A stretch of 64,000 nt of DNA, taken from Lachnospiraceae bacterium (GTDB lineage: Bacteria; Bacillota; Clostridia; Lachnospirales; Lachnospiraceae). Both the position numbers and the translations under genes were made by a program. Shown here one piece after another: positions 41,309 through 50,298 of this stretch; the stretch's first letter is position 1; each line of letters opens with the position of its first letter. The stretch lies in assembly GCA_910574885.1 (NCBI GenBank), contig CAJTDD010000009.1, positions 1 through 64,000 of the forward strand. The letters are read 5' to 3'. The notes under the pieces are model-generated. The model did no database searches and had not been told where the DNA came from. It saw nothing but the letters and a program-made list of their open reading frames with translations.

Positions 41309-44257
41309 ATGGATATTCCGCAGATGGAGAAAATGTCGAAAGAGGACATTATCGGCTATATGAGGAACTGTGCAAAGCAGTATGTGCCAGAGTGGCGGTA
41401 TGACGAGGAACAGCCGGACGCCGGAACCGCGCTGGTATCCATATTTGCCGGCCTGATGCATGACAACATCAAAAAATTTAATATGTCCGTAGCAGGAGAT
41501 CTGTTTTCCTTTTTTGACGGGGTCAATGCGAAACTGTATCCGGCAAGCCCGGCAGAGGGATTTGTGGTCTTTGCACTGCCCGAGGGGTATGTGGGGGAGG
41601 CGGAAGTCCCAAGGCAGACCCGTCTGCTTGCCCAGGGGCCGGACGGGCAGCTTGTATTCGAGACTCAGGAGGAAGTGCTGGTCAAGACCATGGAGCTTGA
41701 GCATATTTTCCTTGCAAAGCCCAAAGAAGATACCATCTATGAACTTTACAGTAAGAAAAGAGATTCGGCTCCCTCCTTTTTTTTGTTTCAGGACGGGGAA
41801 GAGAACCTGCAGCAGCATTTGCTGTATTTCTGTTTCGGGCGGGAACTGGAAATCACAAGCCATGCAGACGCCAGGCTGTCCTTCGTGCCAGAGGCAAGGT
41901 CATCCGAAATAGAAGGGCTTCGGGAGGCTTTTCTTGACTCTGGGCGAATCCGTTTCTTCTACGGGACAGGAGAAGTATTCTGCGGTATTGCAGACCTGAC
42001 ATATGAAGACGGAACCCTCTGTTTTCCGATTCAGGGAGGAGAGCAGGGAATCGCGCCTATGGAAGAGTACGGGGGGATGTACGTGATTATGGCGGAAGTG
42101 CTGGATGCAGAATATTTCTCCGGGATCTATTTCCGTGAGGCTTCTCTGGGGACAAAATGTCTGGGGCTAAGACCAGAATTTATCAACGTGAACGGCACGG
42201 AACAGGAGATGGAAGAATTTTTGGCGTTCGGGGCGAATCCTTCTGTGTATGATGAATTCTACATCGGAAGCGGGGAAATCTTCGGAAAGGCAGGTGCCCG
42301 CATCAGTATAGAGTTTGACCTTGATTTCGTCAGGATTCCTATCGAGGAAGCAGCCTCGGGGATGAAAATATCCTGGAAGCGGATTATGCGCAAGAAGGAA
42401 TTCGTGCCGGAACAGGAGTATGACATTACCATCCGGGAAGTCATCTGGGAATATTACAATGGGTACGGATGGAAGAGGCTTTCCGTATCCGGGCAGTACG
42501 GCGGCATATTTGCGGTAGAGGAAGGGATGCGGGGGGTAAGGCGGAAGATGGAATTCACCTGTCCGGCGGATGTGGAGCGGGCGCTTATCAGCTCCGCGGA
42601 AAATTACTGTATCCGTGCAAGGATCATCCGTATGAATAACGCCTATAAGACCAGAGGGGCGTATATTGCGCCGGTGGCAGGGAATTTTTCACTAAGCTAC
42701 AGTTATGAGGACAATCCGCTGCGCCCGAAAGTGATGTTTTGCCGCAATAACATGGAGCTTAACGTCCATGGCGCGGCAGAAATGGGGCGGGAAGGATTCG
42801 CATTTCCGGCATGCGAGGCAAGGCCGGAGAAAGAAAAGACCTGCTATTTCGGATTCACACAGCCCCCTGTGGGAGGTCCTCTGAAACTTCTGTTCGTCAT
42901 GCACGACACGGTTCAGGGAAAACTTACAGGGCTTAGATGGGAATATCTGACAAAAGAAGGATGGAAGGAAATGCATCCTGCCGACGGAACCGAAGGATTC
43001 GCGCACACAGGGCTGATTTCCTGGTATGGACGGGACGATAGCTGTCAGGGAAATTTGTTCGGGCAGGACTTATACTGGATTCGGCTCAGTGAAGGCAGCA
43101 AAGAGGAAGCAGGAGACAGGAAAAGAGGCGGCAAAGAAGATAACTGCCCCAAGATTGAGGGCATTTACCCCAATGCTACCAGTGTCCTTGGCGCTGAGAG
43201 CGTAGAAGAGAACTTTACGCTTGCGCCCAGAGCCGAGAAAAAGGAGATTTGGCTTGCCTGTCAGGACATTTGCAGCTTAGAAGTCCGGGTATTAGGGAGG
43301 AAGGATTACCAGCGCGGCCTGGGGCAGTCCTGGGAATTATGGACAGAGGTGGAGGAGCTTGACGCCGGCAGCGGCGGCAGGAATGAGTATGCCGCCGACT
43401 GGCGGACGGGACAGATTACCTTCCCCAAATACATGGAAAATGCCGGGCAAAACCAGATGGATGAGATTGAAATCCGTGTATCCTACCGGCACAGCCAGGG
43501 AAACAAGGGAAATGTGCCGGCAGGGAGAATCGAACGGTTAGACCGTACCATCGGATTTATCAATACGGTGTTCAATCCTATGGCCACGGTGTGCGGCCTT
43601 GACGGGGAGACGGTGATGGAGTCCGTGGCAAGGAGTGCAAGCCTTCTGCGCCACGGCAGAAGGTGCGTCTCTGCCGAAGACTACGAAGACATGGCAAGGG
43701 AAGCCGCACGGGATATCTGCAAGGTAAAATGTTTTGCAGGTTATGACGAGAAAGGCGCACGCCAGGAAGGAGCCATTACCTTGGTGGTACTTCCCGGAGA
43801 CTACGGAGAGAGCGCCTATAGCTTCGAGCGCACCAGAAGGAGGATCTGTCAATACCTGTCCTCCCATATGGATCAGAACATTGTCCATCTGGGCAGGTTC
43901 CATATTGTAATGCCGGATCTGATACGGCTGGATGTAAAGGTGTCAGTAGAGCTTGCCAAAGAAGGCGAGGTCTTTGCGGTAACGAAACGGGTACGGCAGG
44001 AATTAGACAGGTTCCTGAATGCACTCCATGGGAATTTTTACGAGGACGGATGGGAAATCGGCATACTTCCGGACCAGAACCAGATCATCCACGCATTAAA
44101 ACAGGTAGAGGGCGTTAAATACATCAGCCAACTGTCCCTGCGCAAATACAGAAGCGGGCGGTTCACGGAATATGAAGTCAACGAAGAACGGCTGCTGCCT
44201 TTCTACCGGCTGCCCAAAAGCGGCTTTCATGAGGTAGTGGTGGAATTTCAACAATAG
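41309..44257 (+). CDS. Baseplate J-like wedge protein (Afp11-like)
   Basis: The 982-residue protein is a large J/gp6-type wedge component. The N-terminus (CAKQYVPEWRYDEEQPDAGT, ALVSIFAGLMHDNIKKFNMS) and the C-terminal core (RTIGFINTVFNPMATVCGLD, LRHGRRCVSAEDYEDMAREA, ARDICKVKCFAGYDEKGARQ) match putative baseplate assembly proteins. The middle contains an inserted, less conserved region. The next gene encodes a second protein of the same family, as with Afp11 and Afp12. Confidence 0.9.
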   Translation: MDIPQMEKMSKEDIIGYMRNCAKQYVPEWRYDEEQPDAGTALVSIFAGLMHDNIKKFNMSVAGDLFSFFDGVNAKLYPASPAEGFVVFALPEGYVGEAEVPRQTRLLAQGPDGQLVFETQEEVLVKTMELEHIFLAKPKEDTIYELYSKKRDSAPSFFLFQDGEENLQQHLLYFCFGRELEITSHADARLSFVPEARSSEIEGLREAFLDSGRIRFFYGTGEVFCGIADLTYEDGTLCFPIQGGEQGIAPMEEYGGMYVIMAEVLDAEYFSGIYFREASLGTKCLGLRPEFINVNGTEQEMEEFLAFGANPSVYDEFYIGSGEIFGKAGARISIEFDLDFVRIPIEEAASGMKISWKRIMRKKEFVPEQEYDITIREVIWEYYNGYGWKRLSVSGQYGGIFAVEEGMRGVRRKMEFTCPADVERALISSAENYCIRARIIRMNNAYKTRGAYIAPVAGNFSLSYSYEDNPLRPKVMFCRNNMELNVHGAAEMGREGFAFPACEARPEKEKTCYFGFTQPPVGGPLKLLFVMHDTVQGKLTGLRWEYLTKEGWKEMHPADGTEGFAHTGLISWYGRDDSCQGNLFGQDLYWIRLSEGSKEEAGDRKRGGKEDNCPKIEGIYPNATSVLGAESVEENFTLAPRAEKKEIWLACQDICSLEVRVLGRKDYQRGLGQSWELWTEVEELDAGSGGRNEYAADWRTGQITFPKYMENAGQNQMDEIEIRVSYRHSQGNKGNVPAGRIERLDRTIGFINTVFNPMATVCGLDGETVMESVARSASLLRHGRRCVSAEDYEDMAREAARDICKVKCFAGYDEKGARQEGAITLVVLPGDYGESAYSFERTRRRICQYLSSHMDQNIVHLGRFHIVMPDLIRLDVKVSVELAKEGEVFAVTKRVRQELDRFLNALHGNFYEDGWEIGILPDQNQIIHALKQVEGVKYISQLSLRKYRSGRFTEYEVNEERLLPFYRLPKSGFHEVVVEFQQ

Positions 44258-44275
44258 AGAAAGGGAGCATAGGAG

Positions 44276-46399
44276 ATGTTCTATGATTTGAATCTGGATG
44301 ATAAATCTTACCGGGAAATCGAGGAGGACGCCATTTTCCGAATCCCGGGAGAGTGTCCGGAATGGACCAACTATAATCAGTCCGATCCGGGCATGATGTT
44401 GATCGGGCTGCTTTCCTGGCTCAAAGAGATACAGCAGTATCATATCAGCCAGATTGGAGGCTGGAAACGGCAGAAATACCTGAAACTCCTTGGAACCGGT
44501 ATGGAGCATGCCTGCCCCGCAAAGGGAGCGGTGAGCGTGGAACTGCCGGCAGGTTCCCTGGGCAGCCAGTATCCGATCTTAAAGGGCGCCCGGTTTTTCG
44601 CCGGAAATATGACCTTCGAGACGATTCAAAAAGAATTTCCACGTCCAATTAAACTGATCGGGGCATACATCCTGAACGGAGAAGCATTGGAGCAGTACGT
44701 CAATATCGGAAATGATTTGGAAAAAAGAATGCGCCTGTATCCCTTTGGGGAGCAGCCAAAGGCAGGAAACCGCTGCTGCTTCGTCATGGACCGCGGTTTT
44801 GATAACGGGGGACAGACGGTGTTGACCTTTGATATCTGCACAGAATACGAGGTGGCACGCAATCCCATTGGAGCGGACTTCGTTCCCCTTGCCAAGATTC
44901 ATTGGGAATACCAGTCTGAGAACGGGTGGGAGGAGCTGCCTGTGGATTTTGATACTACCTACGCCTTTTTGCAGAGCGGGAAGATTGGATTCCATCTGCC
45001 CGGTGAAATGGTGGAGGACTTGGAGTATGGCGCATGGCAGATTCGTGTAACATTGTCAGAGAATGATTACGACGTGGCGCCGCTGATCCAGAACATTTAC
45101 TTTAACGAGATAGAGGTAAGGCAGCAGTATTCCTTCTGTGATTACGAAGACTGTGAGGCAGTCCCTTGCGGGGGCGGGATGTATAGGGTTAAGAGTGGAA
45201 TGTATCTTGCGAAGATGGGGCAGGCAGAGATTTACGTCCAGGTTGAGGACGGTTTTGTGCAGGTTCCGGTTAAGGAGAGGGAAGAGACAAGGGAAGGCGA
45301 CGTGGTTTATTCCTTTTGCTGGCAGGAGCAGACAGAAGAAGGAGGAGCCTTAAAGGTCAGGCTTGCCGCCTACGAGAAAGAATTTCGGAAACGGCGGGAA
45401 ATCGGTACGGGCAAGGCATATGCCAATCAGGAATACTGGCTGGATATCCCGGATATCGTCTATGATGAATTTGAGATCATGGTCTGGGATCGGCAGGACG
45501 GCAGATTCTATCCCTACCGGCGGGTGGAAGATTTTGACGGATGTACGCCGGAAGACATGGTATACGTCCTTGATTTGGCAGAGAACCGGCTGTTGTTCGG
45601 CAACTGTGAAAACGGCATGGCCCCGGATGGGGAAATCCTTCTGCTCCGTCTGCGGGTGTGCGACGGGCAGTCGGGCAATATCAAAGCAGGAAGAATCCGG
45701 GAATGCGGCGACTGTCCCGAACTTCTGGTGAGGCAGTACCGGCCGACCTGCGGCGGCAGGGACAATGAGACGGTAGAAGACTGCTATGAGCGGATCAGGC
45801 AGAAGCTTAGGAACATCAACCGGGGCGTGACCTATGCAGACTATGAGCAGTTGGTCCGGCAGACGCCGGGGCTGTTAATCAAGGACTGCAAGGTGATTCC
45901 CGTCACAGAGTCAGGAGAGGCACAGGACTCCTTCCGGGAAAATGAGATTGCCATTGTGGTGCGTCCATTAAGTTATCAAAAGAGAGATAAACGGCTCAGT
46001 GAGAAGTATAGGCGGAATCTGGAACAGGCATTGCAGAAGGGGAAGATGCTGGGCACATCTATCCGCCTGTTGAATCCAGAGTATGTGGGAATCGCAGTGT
46101 TTGCCGAGATTGTCATCCGTCCTCAGTTCACGGACGCAGAGGAAATGATTGAGGAGGCGGTGAGTTCTTACGTGAATGAGCATTCCTGGGAGATTGGGAA
46201 ACCGGTCTCCGGCAGCGTACTCTACGGAATCATTGACATTCTGCCCTGCGTGTGGCAGGTAAGGTCTTTGTCTGTGGAGGCAAGAGGAAGAGGATACCGC
46301 CATCTGGTGAATGGGGATGTGAAGTTGCCGCCCAATGGGCTGCCTTATTTGAAAGAGACGGATATCCGGATTTTTACGGCAGGGGAGACAGACTTCTGA
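44276..46399 (+). CDS. Second baseplate J-like wedge protein
   Basis: The 707-residue protein begins MFYDLNLDDKSYREIEEDAI, with WTNYNQSDPGMMLIGLLSWL after it, and ends with the J-type core (GGRDNETVEDCYERIRQKLR, NINRGVTYADYEQLVRQTPG, LLIKDCKVIPV). It would pair with the 41309 product to form the wedge heterodimer. AAAGGGAGCATAGGAG precedes the ATG. Confidence 0.88.
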   Translation: MFYDLNLDDKSYREIEEDAIFRIPGECPEWTNYNQSDPGMMLIGLLSWLKEIQQYHISQIGGWKRQKYLKLLGTGMEHACPAKGAVSVELPAGSLGSQYPILKGARFFAGNMTFETIQKEFPRPIKLIGAYILNGEALEQYVNIGNDLEKRMRLYPFGEQPKAGNRCCFVMDRGFDNGGQTVLTFDICTEYEVARNPIGADFVPLAKIHWEYQSENGWEELPVDFDTTYAFLQSGKIGFHLPGEMVEDLEYGAWQIRVTLSENDYDVAPLIQNIYFNEIEVRQQYSFCDYEDCEAVPCGGGMYRVKSGMYLAKMGQAEIYVQVEDGFVQVPVKEREETREGDVVYSFCWQEQTEEGGALKVRLAAYEKEFRKRREIGTGKAYANQEYWLDIPDIVYDEFEIMVWDRQDGRFYPYRRVEDFDGCTPEDMVYVLDLAENRLLFGNCENGMAPDGEILLLRLRVCDGQSGNIKAGRIRECGDCPELLVRQYRPTCGGRDNETVEDCYERIRQKLRNINRGVTYADYEQLVRQTPGLLIKDCKVIPVTESGEAQDSFRENEIAIVVRPLSYQKRDKRLSEKYRRNLEQALQKGKMLGTSIRLLNPEYVGIAVFAEIVIRPQFTDAEEMIEEAVSSYVNEHSWEIGKPVSGSVLYGIIDILPCVWQVRSLSVEARGRGYRHLVNGDVKLPPNGLPYLKETDIRIFTAGETDF

Positions 46400-46411
46400 C
46401 AAAGCAAGGGG

Positions 46412-46483
46412 ATGACAGGCCGGCGAAGGTATGGCTGGCAATTCGATGAACGGTTCTGCGGCAAATATGGCTTAGGCAGGTAG
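46412..46483 (+). CDS. Possible 23-residue ORF between baseplate genes
   Basis: MTGRRRYGWQFDERFCGKYG followed by LGR ends in TAG directly abutting the next ATG. AAGGGG is too close (one base) to its ATG to be a good site. It may be a coupling ORF or chance. Confidence 0.22.
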   Translation: MTGRRRYGWQFDERFCGKYGLGR

Positions 46484-47662
46484 ATGCAGATAAGAGAGGC
46501 GATAGGTTTGGAGCAGTTAAGATATTTCGTATTTAATAAAAAGAGAGATTATGAATCCGGGTATCAGAATGGGATTCGGATGACAGGGCAGGGGATTGCA
46601 TTGGAAGAAGGCATGTCCCAGAACGGCACGTTCATTTCCCGCCTGTTAGACAGCGGCGAGGATGGGAACCAGTGGCACAGGGCTGTTATTGAAAGCAAGG
46701 ACTACGGAGACGATTCCATTAAGTTCTACATCTATTGCAGCGACCGGGACTCTGTACCGGTGGACGGCAGACTTTGTCCCTGGGAGGAGTTGTTTCGTGA
46801 CAGGGAAATCCCTCTGGAGAAAAAGCGTCGGCTCATGGAGCCGTTTCTCGCCCATATCGTACAGAATCCCAGAGATATCCTGCTGTACCATGCAAGAGGA
46901 AGGTATCTGTGGCTGGAAGTGCAGCTATTCTGTCAGACTGGTTTCCTTCCCGAAATCAGCCGCATGAAGATATATGCCGGAAACCGTAGTTTCCTCTCTT
47001 ATCTGCCTGCAATCTACCAGACAGGGGGAAAGGAAGATTTCTTAGGAAGGTTCCTGGGGATGTTCGAGGCAGTGTATCAGGATTTGGATGAAAAGATCGG
47101 AGACTGTGCAAGACAGTTAGACCCAGAGGTAGCGGAGCCTGAATTTTTGAGATGGCTTGCCAAATGGGTGGGAATTACCAATGCGCATCTGTGGCAGGAA
47201 GAACGGTTACGGCGTCTTCTCATGGGAATCGTGGCAAAGAATCTGATACGCGGGACCAGGGAATACATGGAACATGTCATCAGCACCTTTACGGGAGAGC
47301 GCCCCTTCTTTCTGGAATACTCTGACATTGAGCGTTACCGGGATAACCCGGCGGCGTACCAGAGTTTAAAAAAATCCTATGCATGGGGGCCTTACGAGGT
47401 AAGTGTGTTCGTGCGGGAACAGGCAGTATGTTCCCTGAGGGAGCAGCACGCATTAAAGAAAATGATCGAGGACATGAAGCCCGCACATATCCGTATCCAT
47501 CTGGTCATCCTGCGCCCGGGGATCTATCTGGGGCAGAATGTATATGCAGGGGTCAACAGCATGTTGGTGGCATATGAGCAGGTGAATCTAAGAGGAATGT
47601 CTGCCATCCCTTCCATCGTGGGTACGGCAGAAGCCGAGGCAAAGGAGGAAACAGAGATATGA
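46484..47662 (+). CDS. Phage tail protein I-like baseplate protein
   Basis: The 392-residue protein has a beta-rich N-terminal half (residues 1-160) and a C-terminal P2 gpI-like domain. That domain shows YLPAIYQTGGKEDFLGRFLG, MFEAVYQDLDEKIGDCARQL, EFLRWLAKWVGITN and NLIRGTREYMEHVISTFTGE. It connects wedges to fibres or the outer rim of the baseplate. The start overlaps nothing; the stop overlaps the next ATG by 4 bp. Confidence 0.85.
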   Translation: MQIREAIGLEQLRYFVFNKKRDYESGYQNGIRMTGQGIALEEGMSQNGTFISRLLDSGEDGNQWHRAVIESKDYGDDSIKFYIYCSDRDSVPVDGRLCPWEELFRDREIPLEKKRRLMEPFLAHIVQNPRDILLYHARGRYLWLEVQLFCQTGFLPEISRMKIYAGNRSFLSYLPAIYQTGGKEDFLGRFLGMFEAVYQDLDEKIGDCARQLDPEVAEPEFLRWLAKWVGITNAHLWQEERLRRLLMGIVAKNLIRGTREYMEHVISTFTGERPFFLEYSDIERYRDNPAAYQSLKKSYAWGPYEVSVFVREQAVCSLREQHALKKMIEDMKPAHIRIHLVILRPGIYLGQNVYAGVNSMLVAYEQVNLRGMSAIPSIVGTAEAEAKEETEI

Positions 47663-49386
47663 AGAACTTGAAAAGCTTTCCATTCGAGAGAAACCGATAT
47701 TTTTATGGGAAGCTGCTGTCCGTAGAAGATTTTGAGACAGAGCAGAAATATTTTAACGACAAGCGAAGGACCATCAACCGTTTCTTGTTTGGCTCCGGCG
47801 TGGTCTGCGGGCTTGGGGTCGTGGAAGTGGATGACGAGAGCATTTCCGTGGAGCGGGGGCTTGCCCTGGACTTTGCGGGACGGGAAATCGTGCTGGACGA
47901 GCCGGCAATCCGGAAGGTGTCGGAACTGGAAGGCTACGGCGAGGATCAGGACGCGGGCTTTTACTATCTGTGCCTGGAATATCAGGAAGAAGCTTATGAA
48001 CTGATGCATAACGTGGCGGGAACCGCAGGGAAAAACGGAAGTGAATACAATAAATACAAAGAAGGATACCGTCTGTTCGTCACACAGGAGGAACCGGAGC
48101 GGGAGATTTTTACGCCGGAACGGCTGTATGAGGAGCGTAAGGAAGTCTGGCGGGGCCAGGGAACCCGAATCTTCCAGATATTTCCCAGATTCTTAGAGGC
48201 TGGTAAGGACGCTGTCCTTACTATAGAGATTGAGCATGGGGGGCAGCAGGAGTTTTCCTTTGAGTATGAGCTGGAACTGTCGTTTCTTACCAGCGGGGAA
48301 GGCAATCGGGTTCGGGTGGCGTTTGACAGTAAGGACTTAGTGAAGGATACCAGATACCGCATGGAAATCCCCCTGAAAGTGGCAGGTGTACAGGAGGTAC
48401 AGGCGGAAATCTCTATGGTGGAGGGAAGCTTTCAGTTTCAGACAGGCGGCAAGGTATATACAGAGACAAAGCCCTGTGTCAGCAGCGGATATGTCAGCAG
48501 CAGGGACAGCTATGAGACGATGCAGTCCGAATATTATAAGACAGCAATGGACTATATTGTAGGAAATACGTTCCAGCAAGGAATCTACCTGGCGAAAATC
48601 TACGTGGTGCGGGCTGGGGGCGTCTGCCTGATTGAGCGCATCGAGCCTCTTCCTTTTGACCAGAAGATCCTGCACAGTGAGATTGCGGCGGCAATGATTG
48701 GAAAGCTTTCTCAGGATGTGAAGCGGCTTATGGAGACAGAGCGTCTGGAAATAGAGAACCAGAAGACCCAAAGTGAGGAGAAGCCTCTGCGGGCGGCATA
48801 CGGAGAAATCGTATTCGATATCGGAAACATGCGCCCGGGCGAGATTCTATACTCGGATGATATTGTTCACGGGCTGGGCTTCGGCTCTGTGACCATCCTG
48901 CTTGGTTATGAGGTGGATGATGATTTTGAGGAGGATACCCAGATGTTATACGGGGATGCGTCCCTCTTCGAGAGCGTCCACGGGTTCGCAGGCTCTCTGG
49001 GAGCAAAGCTGGAACCCGCAGAGGGAACCTTTGAGATCGGGCTTAAAATCCTGAAAAATGACGGGGCCAGACAGGTGCGGGTTCACTGGACGGCTCTTCG
49101 CAACGAAATACGAAAGCCGGAGTCAGCCAAGAAGAAGCATATCTTCATACAGCCGGATAATCCCAATGTATTCGTGGGTGACAGCGTGGTATTTACGGCA
49201 GTGCTGGAAGGCTTCACGGATGAACGGCTGAAATGGACGGTACGGGACCCGGAGGGCGGAACCATTGACAAAAACGGAAAGTATACCGCACCGGAGACGG
49301 CAGGTATCTTCCACATTACGGTTTCCAGCATGGCTTATCCAAAAGTACAGGCGTCCACATTCGTAGTGGTGAGGGAGAAAGAGTGA
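47659..49386 (+). CDS. CIS baseplate-associated protein with C-terminal Ig-like domain
   Basis: The 575-residue protein begins with KSFPFERNRYFYGKLLSVED and RRTINRFLFGSGVVCGLGVV, which I recognise as a protein often found after the gpI-like gene in CIS loci, though I cannot name a function. The C-terminal 90 residues form a bacterial Ig-like (BIG2-type) domain: NPNVFVGDSVVFTAVLEGFT, then GGTIDKNGKYTAPETAGIFH. A host-binding or rim/fibre role is plausible. AAAGGAGG precedes the ATG, which overlaps the previous stop. Confidence 0.7.
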   Translation: MKNLKSFPFERNRYFYGKLLSVEDFETEQKYFNDKRRTINRFLFGSGVVCGLGVVEVDDESISVERGLALDFAGREIVLDEPAIRKVSELEGYGEDQDAGFYYLCLEYQEEAYELMHNVAGTAGKNGSEYNKYKEGYRLFVTQEEPEREIFTPERLYEERKEVWRGQGTRIFQIFPRFLEAGKDAVLTIEIEHGGQQEFSFEYELELSFLTSGEGNRVRVAFDSKDLVKDTRYRMEIPLKVAGVQEVQAEISMVEGSFQFQTGGKVYTETKPCVSSGYVSSRDSYETMQSEYYKTAMDYIVGNTFQQGIYLAKIYVVRAGGVCLIERIEPLPFDQKILHSEIAAAMIGKLSQDVKRLMETERLEIENQKTQSEEKPLRAAYGEIVFDIGNMRPGEILYSDDIVHGLGFGSVTILLGYEVDDDFEEDTQMLYGDASLFESVHGFAGSLGAKLEPAEGTFEIGLKILKNDGARQVRVHWTALRNEIRKPESAKKKHIFIQPDNPNVFVGDSVVFTAVLEGFTDERLKWTVRDPEGGTIDKNGKYTAPETAGIFHITVSSMAYPKVQASTFVVVREKE

Positions 49387-49393
49387 GGCGGAT

Positions 49394-50275
49394 ATGGTAA
49401 TCAAGTTTCAGAATATGCAGTTTGAACTGATTTCTAAGATTAAGACCACGGTCTCCGGAAACATTGACCTGTATCTGGGGTGCGACGCAGACCGCCGGGA
49501 GGAGGGGCTTTATACAGTGGCATGCGTCCGGGATATGGAGCTTGCCAGAAAGCTGATTCCCATGACCACGAAGCAGAATGTCAGCCTTTCCTTCCGGGAT
49601 CTTTACGCCAGCTTTAATGCGGACGGAAGATATTATGTGATTTTCCATTATGCGTCCGGGAAGTCACTGCAGCAGGCGTTGGAGGAGGGGAACTTCCATC
49701 TGCGGGAACGTCTTGTGATCTTGAAAAATATTTTTGCACAGATTTTTCTGCTGAATATGCCGGAATGTTTTGTGTACGAAGCCTTGCGGAAAGAAAATAT
49801 TGTGTTGGATGATTCTCTGGGGGTTCGGTTCAATTACTTTTTTACGGAAATTAATTACTACTGGCAGGTGCAGGAAAAGGATCTGATAAATCGTGCCGGC
49901 GGGATCGTCCATGAGTTGTTCGCCCGGGAGCTGGAACAGAAGAAATCCCGGGATCTGGCAGAATTCGTGATGGATCTGGACGAAGGGCGGTATGGGTATC
50001 TGTGGGACTGTTATGTGGCATATGATGAAGTTTATGAGACAGTGCTTGCCAAGACGGAACACAGGGAGTTAGAATCCGGGCGTTTCTGGTGGCGGGCCTG
50101 GGAGCGCTTTAAGAAAATGCTGCCGACGGTGAGAACGGCGCTTGCGGCGGCGCTGATTGTGTCGGCTGCGATTTATCTTCTGTGGAGCCTGCCCAATCCT
50201 GCGCTTTCGGATAACGGGGTGTCCTTCGGGCAGATTGGGACCCTCAAGATTAAGGAGACGGAGCAGACAAGGTGA
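49394..50275 (+). CDS. Pseudokinase-like protein with C-terminal membrane anchor
   Basis: The 293-residue protein has a kinase-like N-lobe/hinge segment (YYVIFHYASGKSLQQALEEG). At the catalytic loop it reads YEALRKENIVLDDSLGVRFN, where an active kinase has HRDxxxxN and later DFG: the HRD aspartate and the DFG are missing. A single hydrophobic helix (TALAAALIVSAAIYLLWSLP, near 241-262) follows basic residues, so the kinase-like domain should be cytoplasmic and the last 30 residues outside. The fold call is inference from motif spacing. The gene lies inside the CIS operon, 24 bp before the MORN gene. Confidence 0.6.
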   Translation: MVIKFQNMQFELISKIKTTVSGNIDLYLGCDADRREEGLYTVACVRDMELARKLIPMTTKQNVSLSFRDLYASFNADGRYYVIFHYASGKSLQQALEEGNFHLRERLVILKNIFAQIFLLNMPECFVYEALRKENIVLDDSLGVRFNYFFTEINYYWQVQEKDLINRAGGIVHELFARELEQKKSRDLAEFVMDLDEGRYGYLWDCYVAYDEVYETVLAKTEHRELESGRFWWRAWERFKKMLPTVRTALAAALIVSAAIYLLWSLPNPALSDNGVSFGQIGTLKIKETEQTR

Positions 50276-50298
50276 AATACAGTTAGGAGGTATCAGAT

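Noticed and set aside
46252..46449. 65-codon ORF overlapping the end of the second J-like gene
   Set aside because: It lies mostly inside the baseplate gene in another frame, with Arg/Gly-rich composition typical of a shadow frame.
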